Shown here: positions 1 through 9,796 of the stretch, in pieces
Layout: every line of letters starts with the position of its first letter
Position numbering within the stretch: position 1 is the first letter of the stretch
Assembly (NCBI GenBank): GCA_003254925.1
Contig: QANZ01028989.1
Coordinates: forward strand, 228,610-292,609
Length of the DNA: 64,000 nt
Source: Chamaecrista fasciculata
Lineage: Eukaryota; Streptophyta; Magnoliopsida; Fabales; Fabaceae
Direction: 5' to 3'
Made by a program: the position numbers and the translations under genes
The notes under the pieces: model-generated
What the model was told of the DNA's origin: nothing
The model's input: only the letters and a program-made list of their open reading frames with translations
Databases searched by the model: none

Positions 1-1079
1 TTTTTTATATTTTTATATTTATTAAATAAAAAATACTTAAAATATATTTAATTTAATAATATTTATAGATGTATATTTATTATTGCGGCGCAAGTACGGT
101 TTTGTTTTAAAAAAAAGAAGAACGTAAGGTGTTTCAAGTTGAAACAGCTGAGGCAATTTAAAAAATAATAAAAATTCTTAAGGCGTGGCACGTGGAACAC
201 CTTAAGATTATTTAAAAAAGAAAAAACAAAAAATGCCTTAAGGTGTTTCCACCTGGAACGCCTTAAGAAAAAAAATAAATAAATAAAAATTCTTAAGGTG
301 TTTTCACGTGGAACATCTTAAGGTTATTTTTAGAGAAAAAATAAAAGTAAAAGACCCTTTCATGCCCCTAATGTTTGCGGTGATTTTCAGTTATGCCCCT
401 AACGTTTCATTTGTGTCAGTTGTGCCTCCAATGTGAAACGTTAGTTTCAATTATGCCTCAATTTTGACTCAAAGTTGATGTGTCAATTATTTTTACTTGT
501 GTGTCAATTTTTTGTTCTGAATTGAATATGTGGCAAAATGACTGGATAAATAAAGATGAGACGATGGGTTTTGATTTTTGAATAGCTTGGGGTCTTTTTG
601 TAATTTGAGAAAATTGAGGGAAATATTAACTTTCAATGACTAAAGAACTGTGAAATTTGGGAAGGTTCAAATTTGTTTGAATGTTTATAAATAAGTCCAA
701 AACACTGAAACCTCTAAAATTATAATGGAACTACTAAATTTTTTTGAGGACCATTCAATAATTACAACTTTTAAAAAAATTTTTAAAATAAATACCCTGA
801 GGTGCTCCACGTTGGAGCGTCTCAAGGGAAATTTTTTTTTTAAATAAAGTGCCCTAAGGTGTTGCAGCGTGGAGCACCTCAAGGGAAATTTAAAAAAGAA
901 AATTTAACACATTTTGTGTGGCACCGCCTTATGGGTAATTCTAAGGCGTTGCCATGTAAAACACTTTATGAATTAATTATCTTACACACCGCGCAAAACA
1001 AAATATAGATCCAGAAATATTATTAAATTAAATATATTTTAAGTATTTTTTATTTAATAAATATAAAAATATAAAAAAA
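1..1079. mobile_element. TIR element with long inverted ends and internal palindromic units (left edge may be cut by the window)
   Basis: Bases 1-64 are the reverse complement of about 1016-1079 with almost no mismatch. The similarity continues, more weakly, about 30 bases further inward. Between the arms lie at least eight imperfect copies of a roughly 30-base palindrome beginning CTTAAGGTGTT and ending AACACCTTAAG, often with a CACGTGG centre. They lie near 125, 178, 234, 289, 797, 852, 908 and 939. A different unit at about 350-620 (repeated 'atgcccctaa' phrases) looks like part of another foldback element. No protein is encoded. A target-site duplication cannot be tested because the left flank lies outside the window, so the superfamily is unknown. 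Confidence 0.75.
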
Positions 1080-1572
1080 CCGAAAGAAAGAGTATATGAC
1101 TATATGTTAGTATGACGCTGCCTACAGCTATTGACGTTGACTTATTGCCTCTTTCTCTCTCTAGAGTTTTCTTCATCTGTATTAATATAGTATATATTAT
1201 AGGGACCACTGGCTCCTCAACTAAAAAACATATATAAAACAAAGAAAATAAACAAAATATAAATTAATTATATCATATATATATATATAATGGTCCCCGG
1301 TTTAGGATCAATTATTATTATTATTGATGATGGTGATGTTGTTGTTGTTGTTCTTATTATCATTAATTATTAATTAATTAATTAATTAAGGATATGTTAG
1401 ATCTAATCTCTCCGCCAAAAATATCCTGGGTGCTCTCTTTTGTTAGTATAAATAATTTATAAAAAATTTATTATTTGATTTCGAAATTTTTATATTGAGT
1501 CAACAAATCAGTTTTTGAATTATTGAAATATACAATTCAATTCTTGAAATATCGCAAATGATAATGATTTGA
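1080..1572. other. AT-rich spacer with TTA/GTT microsatellite
   Basis: No coding signal. A TTA/GTT/TTAA simple-repeat tract lies at about 1309-1390. From about 1440 the sequence resembles the left arm of the 'daughter' foldback MITEs seen elsewhere here; its matching right part resumes after the hAT-like element at 1896-2095. Confidence 0.5.
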
Positions 1573-1895
1573 CTATGAAGCATAGACAATTTATTTCAAA
1601 GGCGTGTCACTGTGTCAAATACGTGTCCGTGTCCGTGTCCGACACCTATACGACACCCACACGGCACATATTCATAAGTTTCAGAATATAAAAACAATCT
1701 TTATGACTTTAATATGATAAACAATAGAAAAATTTATGTAATTCTTAAAGTTTTCATCAAAATTTATGAATTTTTAATTATTTATATATATAAATATATG
1801 TTGTGTCGTATAATCTTAAGAATTTGGCGTGTCAGTGTGTTCGTGTTCGTGTCTGTGTCGTGTCACGTGTTTATGTCAGTATCCATGCTTCATAG
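1573..1895. mobile_element. hAT-like MITE
   Basis: This 323-base non-coding element has short inverted ends, CTATGAAGCAT at the left and ATGCTTCATAG at the right. Its subterminal regions are rich in 'cgtgtccgtgtc' and 'gacacg' motifs in opposite orientation. The flanks read TGATTTGA (1565-1572) and TGATTTGG (1896-1903), an 8-base duplication with one mismatch, which fits the hAT superfamily. It appears to be inserted into an older foldback element whose halves lie on either side. Confidence 0.6.
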
Positions 1896-3513
1896 TGATT
1901 TGGTCAATGTGTCAAATTTAGGGACCAAAACATTAAATTTAGAGGAAAAATATAAAATCAATTCAAATTTAGGGATTAAATCATTGACAATTAAATATTT
2001 TAGGGACTACATCATATATTTTGATTGTTCAAGAAATAATTCTTTAATTTGGTTTAAATTCAAGGACTAAAGAGTAAATTTTCTCATTAATTAATATTGT
2101 ATCAGTTTAGCAAAAAAAATTCTAATTAGATAAAGCAAGGAACATATATGCCTATTTTTCTACTACCTAGGCTTTGATCTCAAGGGCTGATTATATATAT
2201 TTGATATTTTAGTGGAGAGTAAAATGGTTTCTGAATTTTTATAGTATCAAATTTAAAAATGAAAAAAATAATGTCCTATATAAATATTTCAATAGTATTT
2301 AACTTTACATTAATATTCTATTGTTGGAATCAATTGGATTTAATTAAATTAGTAATCATATTTAATAATTGAGCTATATATATATATATATATATCAATA
2401 TGATAATTTTTTTTTTTGGTGAATATATCATCATGTGCCAGTGCTACTAGTCTACAACCTTCACATGCATATATATGGTCCTAAGTCCTAACCTCCTCAA
2501 AGCTATAAAATCCTCCAACCTCCACATTAATTAATTAATTAATGAACTTAATTAAAATCTTCTCCACGCACCATTTTAGCACCAATTAGAGTGTTATGTT
2601 GACTTGATCAATCTTAGTCTAAACAGCTAATAAAGATACTGTTCCCATGTGCATTTTGGTCCCTACAACCACATAGTTTTAAAAATAAATTAATAGTATG
2701 TCTTCTTAGATTTATATATAAAAGGTTATGAATTGGCCAGGTTGGTGTGGAATCACATTTGAGGGTTTTTTGTCTTTAGCTTTGGTAGATTCCTTTGTCT
2801 TTGGTGTATATGTGATTCACAAAAAATTGACATATATATAAACACACCCAAATGCATGCAAGCTAAGGACCACTATATACATATATGATATGCTCCCTTT
2901 TTAAAAAATGTTCTAGAAAAAAAAAAGTTTGGCAGCTATATATTACCTATAAATGGATTGATTATAGCCTATATATTTGTAATTTTTTAAAATGTAATAA
3001 TATTTAGCCTTTTATTTATCATAAAATGAAAAGAAATAAAGCATTGAGATTGTCACAAAAAGTTATAAAAAAATGTTGATCTTGTGTTGAGCCATCAATG
3101 TTTAACTTTGATGAGTAAGGTTTGCACATTATGCAGCTTTTGCATGGAAGAGAGGGCAGAGGAAGATGGTAAATATTTTGGTGGGCTCAAAGTTTTTATA
3201 TTTGAAAATAAAGTCATTTTTACTAATCCAAATTAATCCCTCAGATAAAGTAGATAAAGAGAGAATTTCAAGGTGTTTTTAGATGAGAGGGATTTGTGAT
3301 TTTATTATTGTTTTTAGAGGAAGTGGCTTTGATGGCCAAACTTATCATTTCTCATTTGAGTAAACTTGAAGACTAAAAAGTACACTCATATCAATCTCAA
3401 AATAATGTATCTCCAAAGTATAGAAGCATGTAGAATCAGCCACTTGCAATAAGTATAACCACAAAATGGCATAGTTGAACCATTATATTACATCCATGTT
3501 GCTGTTTATTATA
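1896..3513. other. AT-rich intergenic stretch
   Basis: Bases 1904-2095 look like the right half of an old foldback MITE (phrases such as 'tttagggaccaaa' and 'ggactaaagagtaaa'). Beyond that I see AT-rich sequence with a TA repeat at about 2376-2396 and no recognisable gene or RNA. Confidence 0.5.
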
Positions 3514-3775
3514 GTAAACTATCAATTTAGTCCCTAAATTATACTGCTGTCATTTTAATCCTTAAATCTTTAAAATGATTAATTTAGTCTTAAAAAAATC
3601 ATGATTCATTGCAATTTAACTCTTGTAAGGACTGAGTTGTACAATAATAGAGTACTCATGGAGGGATTAATTAGCAACAGAGTCATAAATTTTTTATGAC
3701 AAAATCAAACATTTCAATAAATCAAAAACTAAATTGATAGTAATCATATAATCTAAAGACCAAAATATTACTGTG
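3514..3775. mobile_element. Degenerate foldback MITE
   Basis: The left part ('agtaaactatcaatttagtc') and the right part ('aactaaattgatagtaatca') are imperfect reverse complements around a diverged centre. The phrases match those in the element at about 40716-41005. It lies just downstream of the cytochrome c6A stop codon. The ends are too eroded to define a target-site duplication. Confidence 0.5.
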
Positions 3776-3822
3776 TTCCTATCAAGAAGGGGGATATGCA
3801 TAATAAGATAATAAAAATTGAA

Positions 3823-4094
3823 TCAATCTTCTTGACTTTGTATAGTTGGCCACCCTTGATCAGCTTGTGACTTGACAAACTCAGCTAAAATCTTGATGTC
3901 TTCATCTTCCAAACGAGCTCCAAATGTGCATTGGCCACGTGGCATACATTCCTTACCAAATCCCTGTATGCATGCATGCAAATGTATGTATAAGACATTA
4001 TTCCACAAGGTAGCAGAAAGCCAGAAACTTTATATATCTGAGTATTCAAATCCAAAGAACAAAACTTGATGATTCCACAAGGTAGCAGAAACTC

Positions 4095-4127
<33 letters not shown>

Positions 4128-7100
4128 CTATGAGAATTCACATACAAAGAACAAAACTTGATGACAGAAGCAGAAGGTTACGTTCTTAGGTAAACCTGAT
4201 AAGAAGGTAGGAAGGTCAAGCAGCTGCTAATGAGAAGATTTATGATCATGTCAAACCTAAAAAAGCAAACTAGAGATGGAAATTTCTGTCTCTAATTTGA
4301 AGTCCATCCCTAATTTTGTCTCTAATAAAATTAGCGAGGAAACATGGACGATATGTCAATATTCCGTGGTTAAACTGAATGATGCAAAAAATTAAACACG
4401 GAATTACCCACCTGTATCTAAATAGAGACGGAAAAATTTTATGTCTAAATTTTCCTTCTGTGTCTAAAAGTAATAATTAAGCCCACATTTAGATTGAGAT
4501 TGGGGACTGACTAGACACGGAATTAGAGATAGATGTTTCCCTCTCTGATTGGAGAGGGAATTTTTCTATCTAGGTTTGGAACTAAAAGGCCTTTTAGCCA
4601 GAGCCACTTCTTTCTGGTATAAATATCACTAAAGTCCTGTGAAGTTCTTGAAGTGACGCAAAAAACCCTCATTGAACGTCACTTCAGGTTTTCACCTCAT
4701 TTGAGACATTGTCAAATGTCATTTTTTGTTTTTCATTTTGCCTCCAAATATATCTTCCTGGGTTGGGGAATATGTTATAACTCATTTCAAGAACTTCACA
4801 TGATTCTCACTTTAGATAATCCCGTTATATATATATATAGGGAGATTATAGCCCCCAGCACTGACATATGGTTAATTTATTGACAGGACAGGGATACTAC
4901 AGAAATTATAACACAACTAGAATTTGAAACAAAAAAATCAATCAGGGGAAATGATAAACTTTCAGAGTCCTTCCATATTGTTTTGAAAATTAATCAGTAC
5001 CCTTACCATGTATTATAATAATATAAATGATCCAATCATTGTAATTAATTTTTTTTTCTTCCTTTTCTTGATTACAAATCAAGCACATATTTAAGCTGCA
5101 CAAAAAACTTACAGGCATTCTTCCTTTGCCATAGTATGTGACACGGTATATCTCTTCTTCTGTGTCAACTCCATTTCTGTAGGATCAATCAACATTTGAA
5201 TTTCTAAGGGAAGATTTAAGATATGGTCTAGACCAATTAGCTCACAATGACTAAATTGATGAAGAGATAGTAAGTGAAATTAAGTCTATATCGAAAAGGG
5301 TACAAAACATTGATTTTAAGTCTGGTTCTTTCTGTTCTCATAGTTTTTTTTTCTCTTTCCTTCATTTGCTCATATTATAAGGATAGTAAGATTCTTGTTC
5401 ATTACCTCTGTAAATCCTTTGTAAAAAGAGTTGCTCCCTGGAAGAATGAAAAAAGAATGTGAATAAGAGTACAAATTAACAAAGAAGAACATATAGAAAA
5501 CTAGATTTCTAGCACAAAGGGGAAGCTCACTGGCTGTATTATGTTTCCACCAGCATCATGACACCCAATACAAGTTTGACGAAACAATGTGGCTCCTCTC
5601 TGGATATCTATGGTTTGGCCATTTGAAACTGTAGCAGTGAAAAGATCACGAAGAGTATAAACTGCTTGGTTCTACTGCATTCAGAACCATTCACAAGTCT
5701 CAACGTGCAGTCTTTTCTTTTCTTTTCTTTTTGAGTAAATTAATGGTTTAATCCATAAAATATGATAAATGTCTCAATTTAGTCCTTGAAAGATAAAATT
5801 ATAAGATTTAATCCCGGAAAGGTGCAATTAAATTAGTTTGGTCCTTTAGTTAAAACATTAATTCAAATTTAACAGAAAATATGATTTCTTAAATTGTTTA
5901 TTGTAATTTTAACAAAATTTAATATACATCATAATTGTTTTTAAATCTCAATTGGTATCCCCAACAAAATGATCAAATTGATTGTAATTATATCTTCTAG
6001 GGACTATATCGTATAATTTTATCTTTCAGTGATTGAATTGAGACATTTATCACCTTTCAAAGATCAAATCATTAATTTACTCGTTCTTTTTTGGGTTCAA
6101 ATTGAGAATAAGAGAAATGTGATAAAGCAATGTTAACAAAACATTAAAGGAAGCCTTTAGTCATTTGATGCTATCAAGGACTATTTTGTCATGAAATTTT
6201 AGGTAAAACTATGTTTTACCTCCTGAACTAGCATCTAATTACGCCATTTGCACCTAAGTTTTAAAACAGCACGCTTGGTCCTTTGAACCTATGATAGTTA
6301 ACCATATAGCTATTAGCTTCAACATATCCAATTAATAATTGTGTGAGAGTGCTTTTCAAATGCTGCTTCTACTGATGTCAATTTGAAACAGAGAAACTGA
6401 CATGTTTTTCACAAAACCAGATAGTACAAGTCAACTTCCAAAGCTCCAAAAATTCACTCTTGTTGGTCACTTAGTTATTAGATGTGAAAATTTAACCAAT
6501 GATTCATTTTTTTACTGTTCAAGGAACCAAGTTACGCTTAAAGTTCAGTGCCAATATATTAATTAAGCTATAGCGGGGTAAAATGTAATTTCTCCAAGAG
6601 TTCAAGTTACTAAGTGTTGTCTTATCTAAATCCTGCTATGTAGTTCACGTTCACTATTGAGGAATTCACTCAAAACTAGACATTAACTCAAACTCTTATG
6701 GAACTTCACCTATCTTAGGTCAATGACATATTTTACTGAGAAAATGCCTATATATATTTTAAAAGCATGTAACCTTTTATTTTTCCAACAAAAACATTTG
6801 TTATTTTCTGGAAATAAATCTTATAATTTCATCTTTTAGAGATTACAATGAGAAAATGATCATCTTTCAATGACTAAATCACGAATTTACTCTAAAACTT
6901 AAGAGAGGCTTAATTAGCATGAGCTTTCTGTAATCTCACATGAGACATTTGCACAGCACATAAGGAATCTGCATGTCAACAAACTCATCCATTTCTGTTT
7001 AACACTAGAAACCTAGAAGACAAGAAAATGGGCCAAACAGCACAACCGAAAATGGCATTTGGGGAAATTTGAAGCAGAAGCAGGGCAATTCAGTATCTAC

Positions 7101-7407
7101 GCTTTAGATTCGTTTTGAGTGGGCTTACCGGGAGTGACGCACATAGGAGATAAGACCACAAGCGCAGCCATTAGAGGTGAAGCCAAGCTCTTAACCAGAA
7201 ATTTCACTTCTTGTGCCCTAAAAGGAATGGAGTTTCGTTCTTCTTTCACAATTCCCTGTTTATTGAAGAATTTTCACTCTCAGAATCAGAAATTGCATAA
7301 TAATCAAACAAGAGAAGCGATATATATATATATATATATATACATACCTTAATTGAGACGGGATGAGCATAATTGCTGCAATTAGAAATCAGGGAAGCAA
7401 GATGCAT
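3823..7407 (-). CDS. Cytochrome c6A, thylakoid-lumen precursor (6 exons)
   Basis: Exons on the minus strand: 7348-7407, 7129-7255, 5531-5661, 5406-5437, 5113-5176 and 3823-3963, all with GT-AG introns and closing phases, giving 184 residues. The haem-binding CIGCH is at residues 93-97. The likely axial methionine is in GKGRMP (Met137). The family's loop-insertion peptide with two cysteines, CMPRGQC (144-150), is intact; it distinguishes land-plant c6A from algal c6. The C-terminus GWPTIQSQED follows the conserved FVKSQADQ helix. Residues 1-62 look like a bipartite import signal ending in a hydrophobic stretch (LMAALVVLSPMCV). The acceptor of exon 3 was chosen as AAGCAG so that the phase fits and an upstream in-frame stop is avoided. 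An in-frame upstream ATG at 7494 would add 29 residues; I prefer 7407 because the total length is then closer to known precursors. In Arabidopsis the protein is a low-abundance, low-potential lumenal cytochrome of uncertain role. Confidence 0.92.
4000..4163. repeat. Tandem duplication inside a cytochrome c6A intron
   Basis: A unit running from 'attccacaaggtagcagaaa' to 'gaacaaaacttgatg' occurs at 4000-4071 and again at 4072-4163. The second copy is enlarged by a TA microsatellite. Both lie in the last intron of the cytochrome c6A gene. Confidence 0.8.
4272..4580. mobile_element. Unclassified inverted-repeat element
   Basis: This intronic stretch has recurring 'gagacgga', 'tgtctcta' and 'cacggaatta' phrases. 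The left end (CTAGAGATGG) and right end (reverse complement CTAGATAGAA) form an imperfect inverted repeat. It does not code. I could not define a target-site duplication, so the superfamily is open. Confidence 0.4.
5733..6082. mobile_element. Foldback MITE, Mutator-type (in cytochrome c6A intron 2)
   Basis: Left end GAGTAAATTAATGGTTTAAT; the right end is its imperfect reverse complement, ending ATTAATTTACTC. Similarity between the arms extends about 100 bases ('gataaatgtctcaatt', 'gaaagataaaattata'). The flanks TTTCTTTTT and GTTCTTTTT match at 8 of 9 bases, consistent with a 9-base Mutator-type duplication, although the left flank is low-complexity. Confidence 0.65.
6200..6600. repeat. Possible degenerate inverted-repeat element
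   Basis: 'aggtaaaactatgttttacc' at about 6202 is partly mirrored by 'gcggggtaaaatgtaatttc' near 6575, and internal phrases ('ttggtcctttgaacc', 'aaggaaccaagttacgc') are partly inverted. It lies in the long intron of the cytochrome c6A gene. The family is not clear. Confidence 0.35.
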
Positions 7408-7494
7408 CGTGTTTACAGAAATGAAGAGAAATGAGATGAAGAAGCGAAGAGGATTATGAATTATGATATACAGAAATGGGCAGGCTATGGTCAT

Positions 7495-9290
7495 TTTAGT
7501 TACTAGTAGTACACTACAAAATTTTCAATTTAACTTTTTTAAAAATATAAATATAATAATTACTTAAGTCACTTCATTTAGATATTAATTAAGTTTAGGA
7601 GTTAATATGATTCATTAACATCAATTCTTAAGAATAATATTAACAAAATTTCAAACCACATCAGATTTATTTGATCCAAAATTTTTTTAGAAATTTTTAA
7701 ATTGGTCTTACTCTTGATCCTAAACTACTTAATATTTTCATATACTTATATTTCTTTCATTATAGGTTCAAATGTAACAAATTCATAGTTACATATTGTT
7801 TTTGAAGAGTTATTTCTCTGTATAATTGAGGTTGTTAGCAAGCGGGATTATATCAAGTCTTGTGTGTGTATGGTCAAACACGTGAAGTCAGTCATATCTC
7901 TCTAATTTTAAATTCGAATGCAACGAGTTCAGGGTCACTAGGGTTTTTAATATTTTTAAGGACTAAATTGAAATGTTTGAAAGAATTTTGGGACACTTTA
8001 CAATTTAAGTTTAAGAGGTTTTAGGGTTTAGTGTTTTTAATATTTTTAAGGATTAAATTGAATGAAGATGAAGATTAGAAAAAGTTTTAGAGTTTAAAGT
8101 TTAAGGTTTAGGGTTTTTAAATATTTTTAAGGACTAAATTGAAATGTTTGGAAGAATTTTGGGACACTTTACAATAGTATTTTGAGGATTTGGGACTAAA
8201 ATGAATGAAGATGATGAAAAAGAGGGAGAATTGAGAATAATAGAATAAAAATGGGTTAGAGACCTAAGAGTGCAATGTAAAAATGCTGAGGTGTCACTAT
8301 TTTTCTGACGTTGCACATTTTTTTTTGAACATAACGGGATCTGACGTCGCCATAACGAGACACGCCAGCGCATAACGAGACACATCAGCGTCTGTTATGG
8401 CCACATCAGCTTTTTTGTAATGACAATATGACGGAGGGACCAATTAGTTAGGCATTTCGAAAATCAGAGACCAGCTTGTACACTGAGTAAAATTCAGGGA
8501 CCTATCTGCCACCGCCTCCAAATTTCAGGGACCGGCTTGCTAGTTTTCTCATTTTCGTGTACTCATATTTCTCTCATTATAGGTTCAAATGTAACGAATT
8601 CAGAGTTACATAATGTTTTTGAAGAGTTTTTTTTTTCTATATAATTGAGGTTGTTAGCAAACGGGATTATATCAAGTCTTGTGTGTCGCTCATTGTATGG
8701 TCAAACACGTTAAGTCAATCATATCTCTCTAATTTTAAATTTGAATGCAATGAGTTCAGGATTACAAGTTATTCTTGACTTTTTCTTTCCTTGGTTAGAA
8801 CCATTAACAAATAAAGTCAAATTAAGGTGGATTTGCCACTAAAAAAATGTAAAAGTATGCAAAAATGCTTTCAAAATCACTTTCAACCAAAATTTGGCTT
8901 CATTTGTTGATAGTCTTCAATAAGCAGAAAAATGTCTAGTAAAGAATAACTTTATAACATCAAATTTATCACATTCGAACATAAAAGGAGAGAGATAAAA
9001 CAATTTCACTTGTTTAATTATGAAATGACCCAGCTACGCTACTATATTTAACTTCAATTAAATGTAAAAAAAAGTACTCATCGCATTCAAAACTGCAACG
9101 AAAATGATATAACCATTAAGTACTTTGATTACAAAATTAAAACAACTATAGAAAGTTGAAAATAATCAATTCGAAACTTTTGAAAGATTTTAAACCAAAA
9201 TAAAATCTAACCCCAAGATATAAGATTAGGTTGAATATTTGACAAAGAAAAGGGGCCTCTTTTGCAAATCCATTTCAATATTTTATTTTA
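7495..9290. other. Repeat-rich divergent spacer between cytochrome c6A and IMPL1
   Basis: A segment of about 195 bases occurs twice in direct orientation, at about 7741-7932 and 8559-8760, sharing 'aattgaggttgttagcaa' and 'gttcaaatgtaac' motifs. Between the copies 'ggactaaattgaaatg' units recur near 7960 and 8130, with a shortened relative near 8050. At 8420-8548 there is half of another foldback family ('cagggaccggcttgctag'). Bases 8770-9290 are AT-rich and featureless. The repeated core also occurs inside the elements at 18695 and 24617. No gene is visible. Confidence 0.6.
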
Positions 9291-9652
9291 GGTCAAAGTG
9301 TAAATTTGGTCCCATATCTTTTACTGAGTTTCCAATTTGGTCATGTATGTCTTTTGTTGCACTTTTGGTCTCATATCTTTACAAAATGATCAACTAAAGA
9401 TATAAGACCTTTTGCAAAAGGATCAACCAAAGCTGCAGAAAAAGATATGAGACCTTTTGCAACTGACCCAAAGATATTAGAGCAATTCTGTAATTGACTC
9501 AAAGATATGAGACCAAATCTGCAACAAAAAAAAGATATAGGACTAAATTGGAAACTAACCCAAAGATATGGGATCAAATGTGCAACAAAAAAGGATATAG
9601 GACCACATTGGAAACTGAGAAAAAGATATGAGACCAAATTTGCACTTTGATA
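9291..9652. mobile_element. Foldback MITE just upstream of IMPL1
   Basis: Left end GGTCAAAGTGTAAATTTGGT; the right end is the imperfect reverse complement, CCAAATTTGCACTTTGATA. Internal 'aaagatatgagacc' phrases recur every 40-60 bases. It shares terminal sequence with the elements at 32954 and 35856, which have clean 9-base duplications. Here the AT-rich flanks do not allow a firm duplication. The right edge is about 145 bases from the IMPL1 start codon, so the element may overlap its promoter or 5' leader. Confidence 0.7.
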
Positions 9653-9796
9653 TTTTTTTATTATCATTTGTTGTGTGATTGTTTCTCTTTCATTTCTCTC
9701 CAAGTCTTCGTTCTCGTTTTCCACTTCACAGTCTCAAAGAACAGAAGCTCAGAGCAAAACGAGGAACACATCTCGCATTTACAATCGAACTCATCA

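Noticed and set aside
8134-8385. 83-codon minus-strand open frame
   Set aside because: It lies within repeat-rich spacer with no family resemblance and no splice context.
9371-9724. 117-codon minus-strand open frame
   Set aside because: It reads through the internal repeats of a foldback MITE, and its repeated 'GPISFF' phrases simply mirror the DNA repeats.
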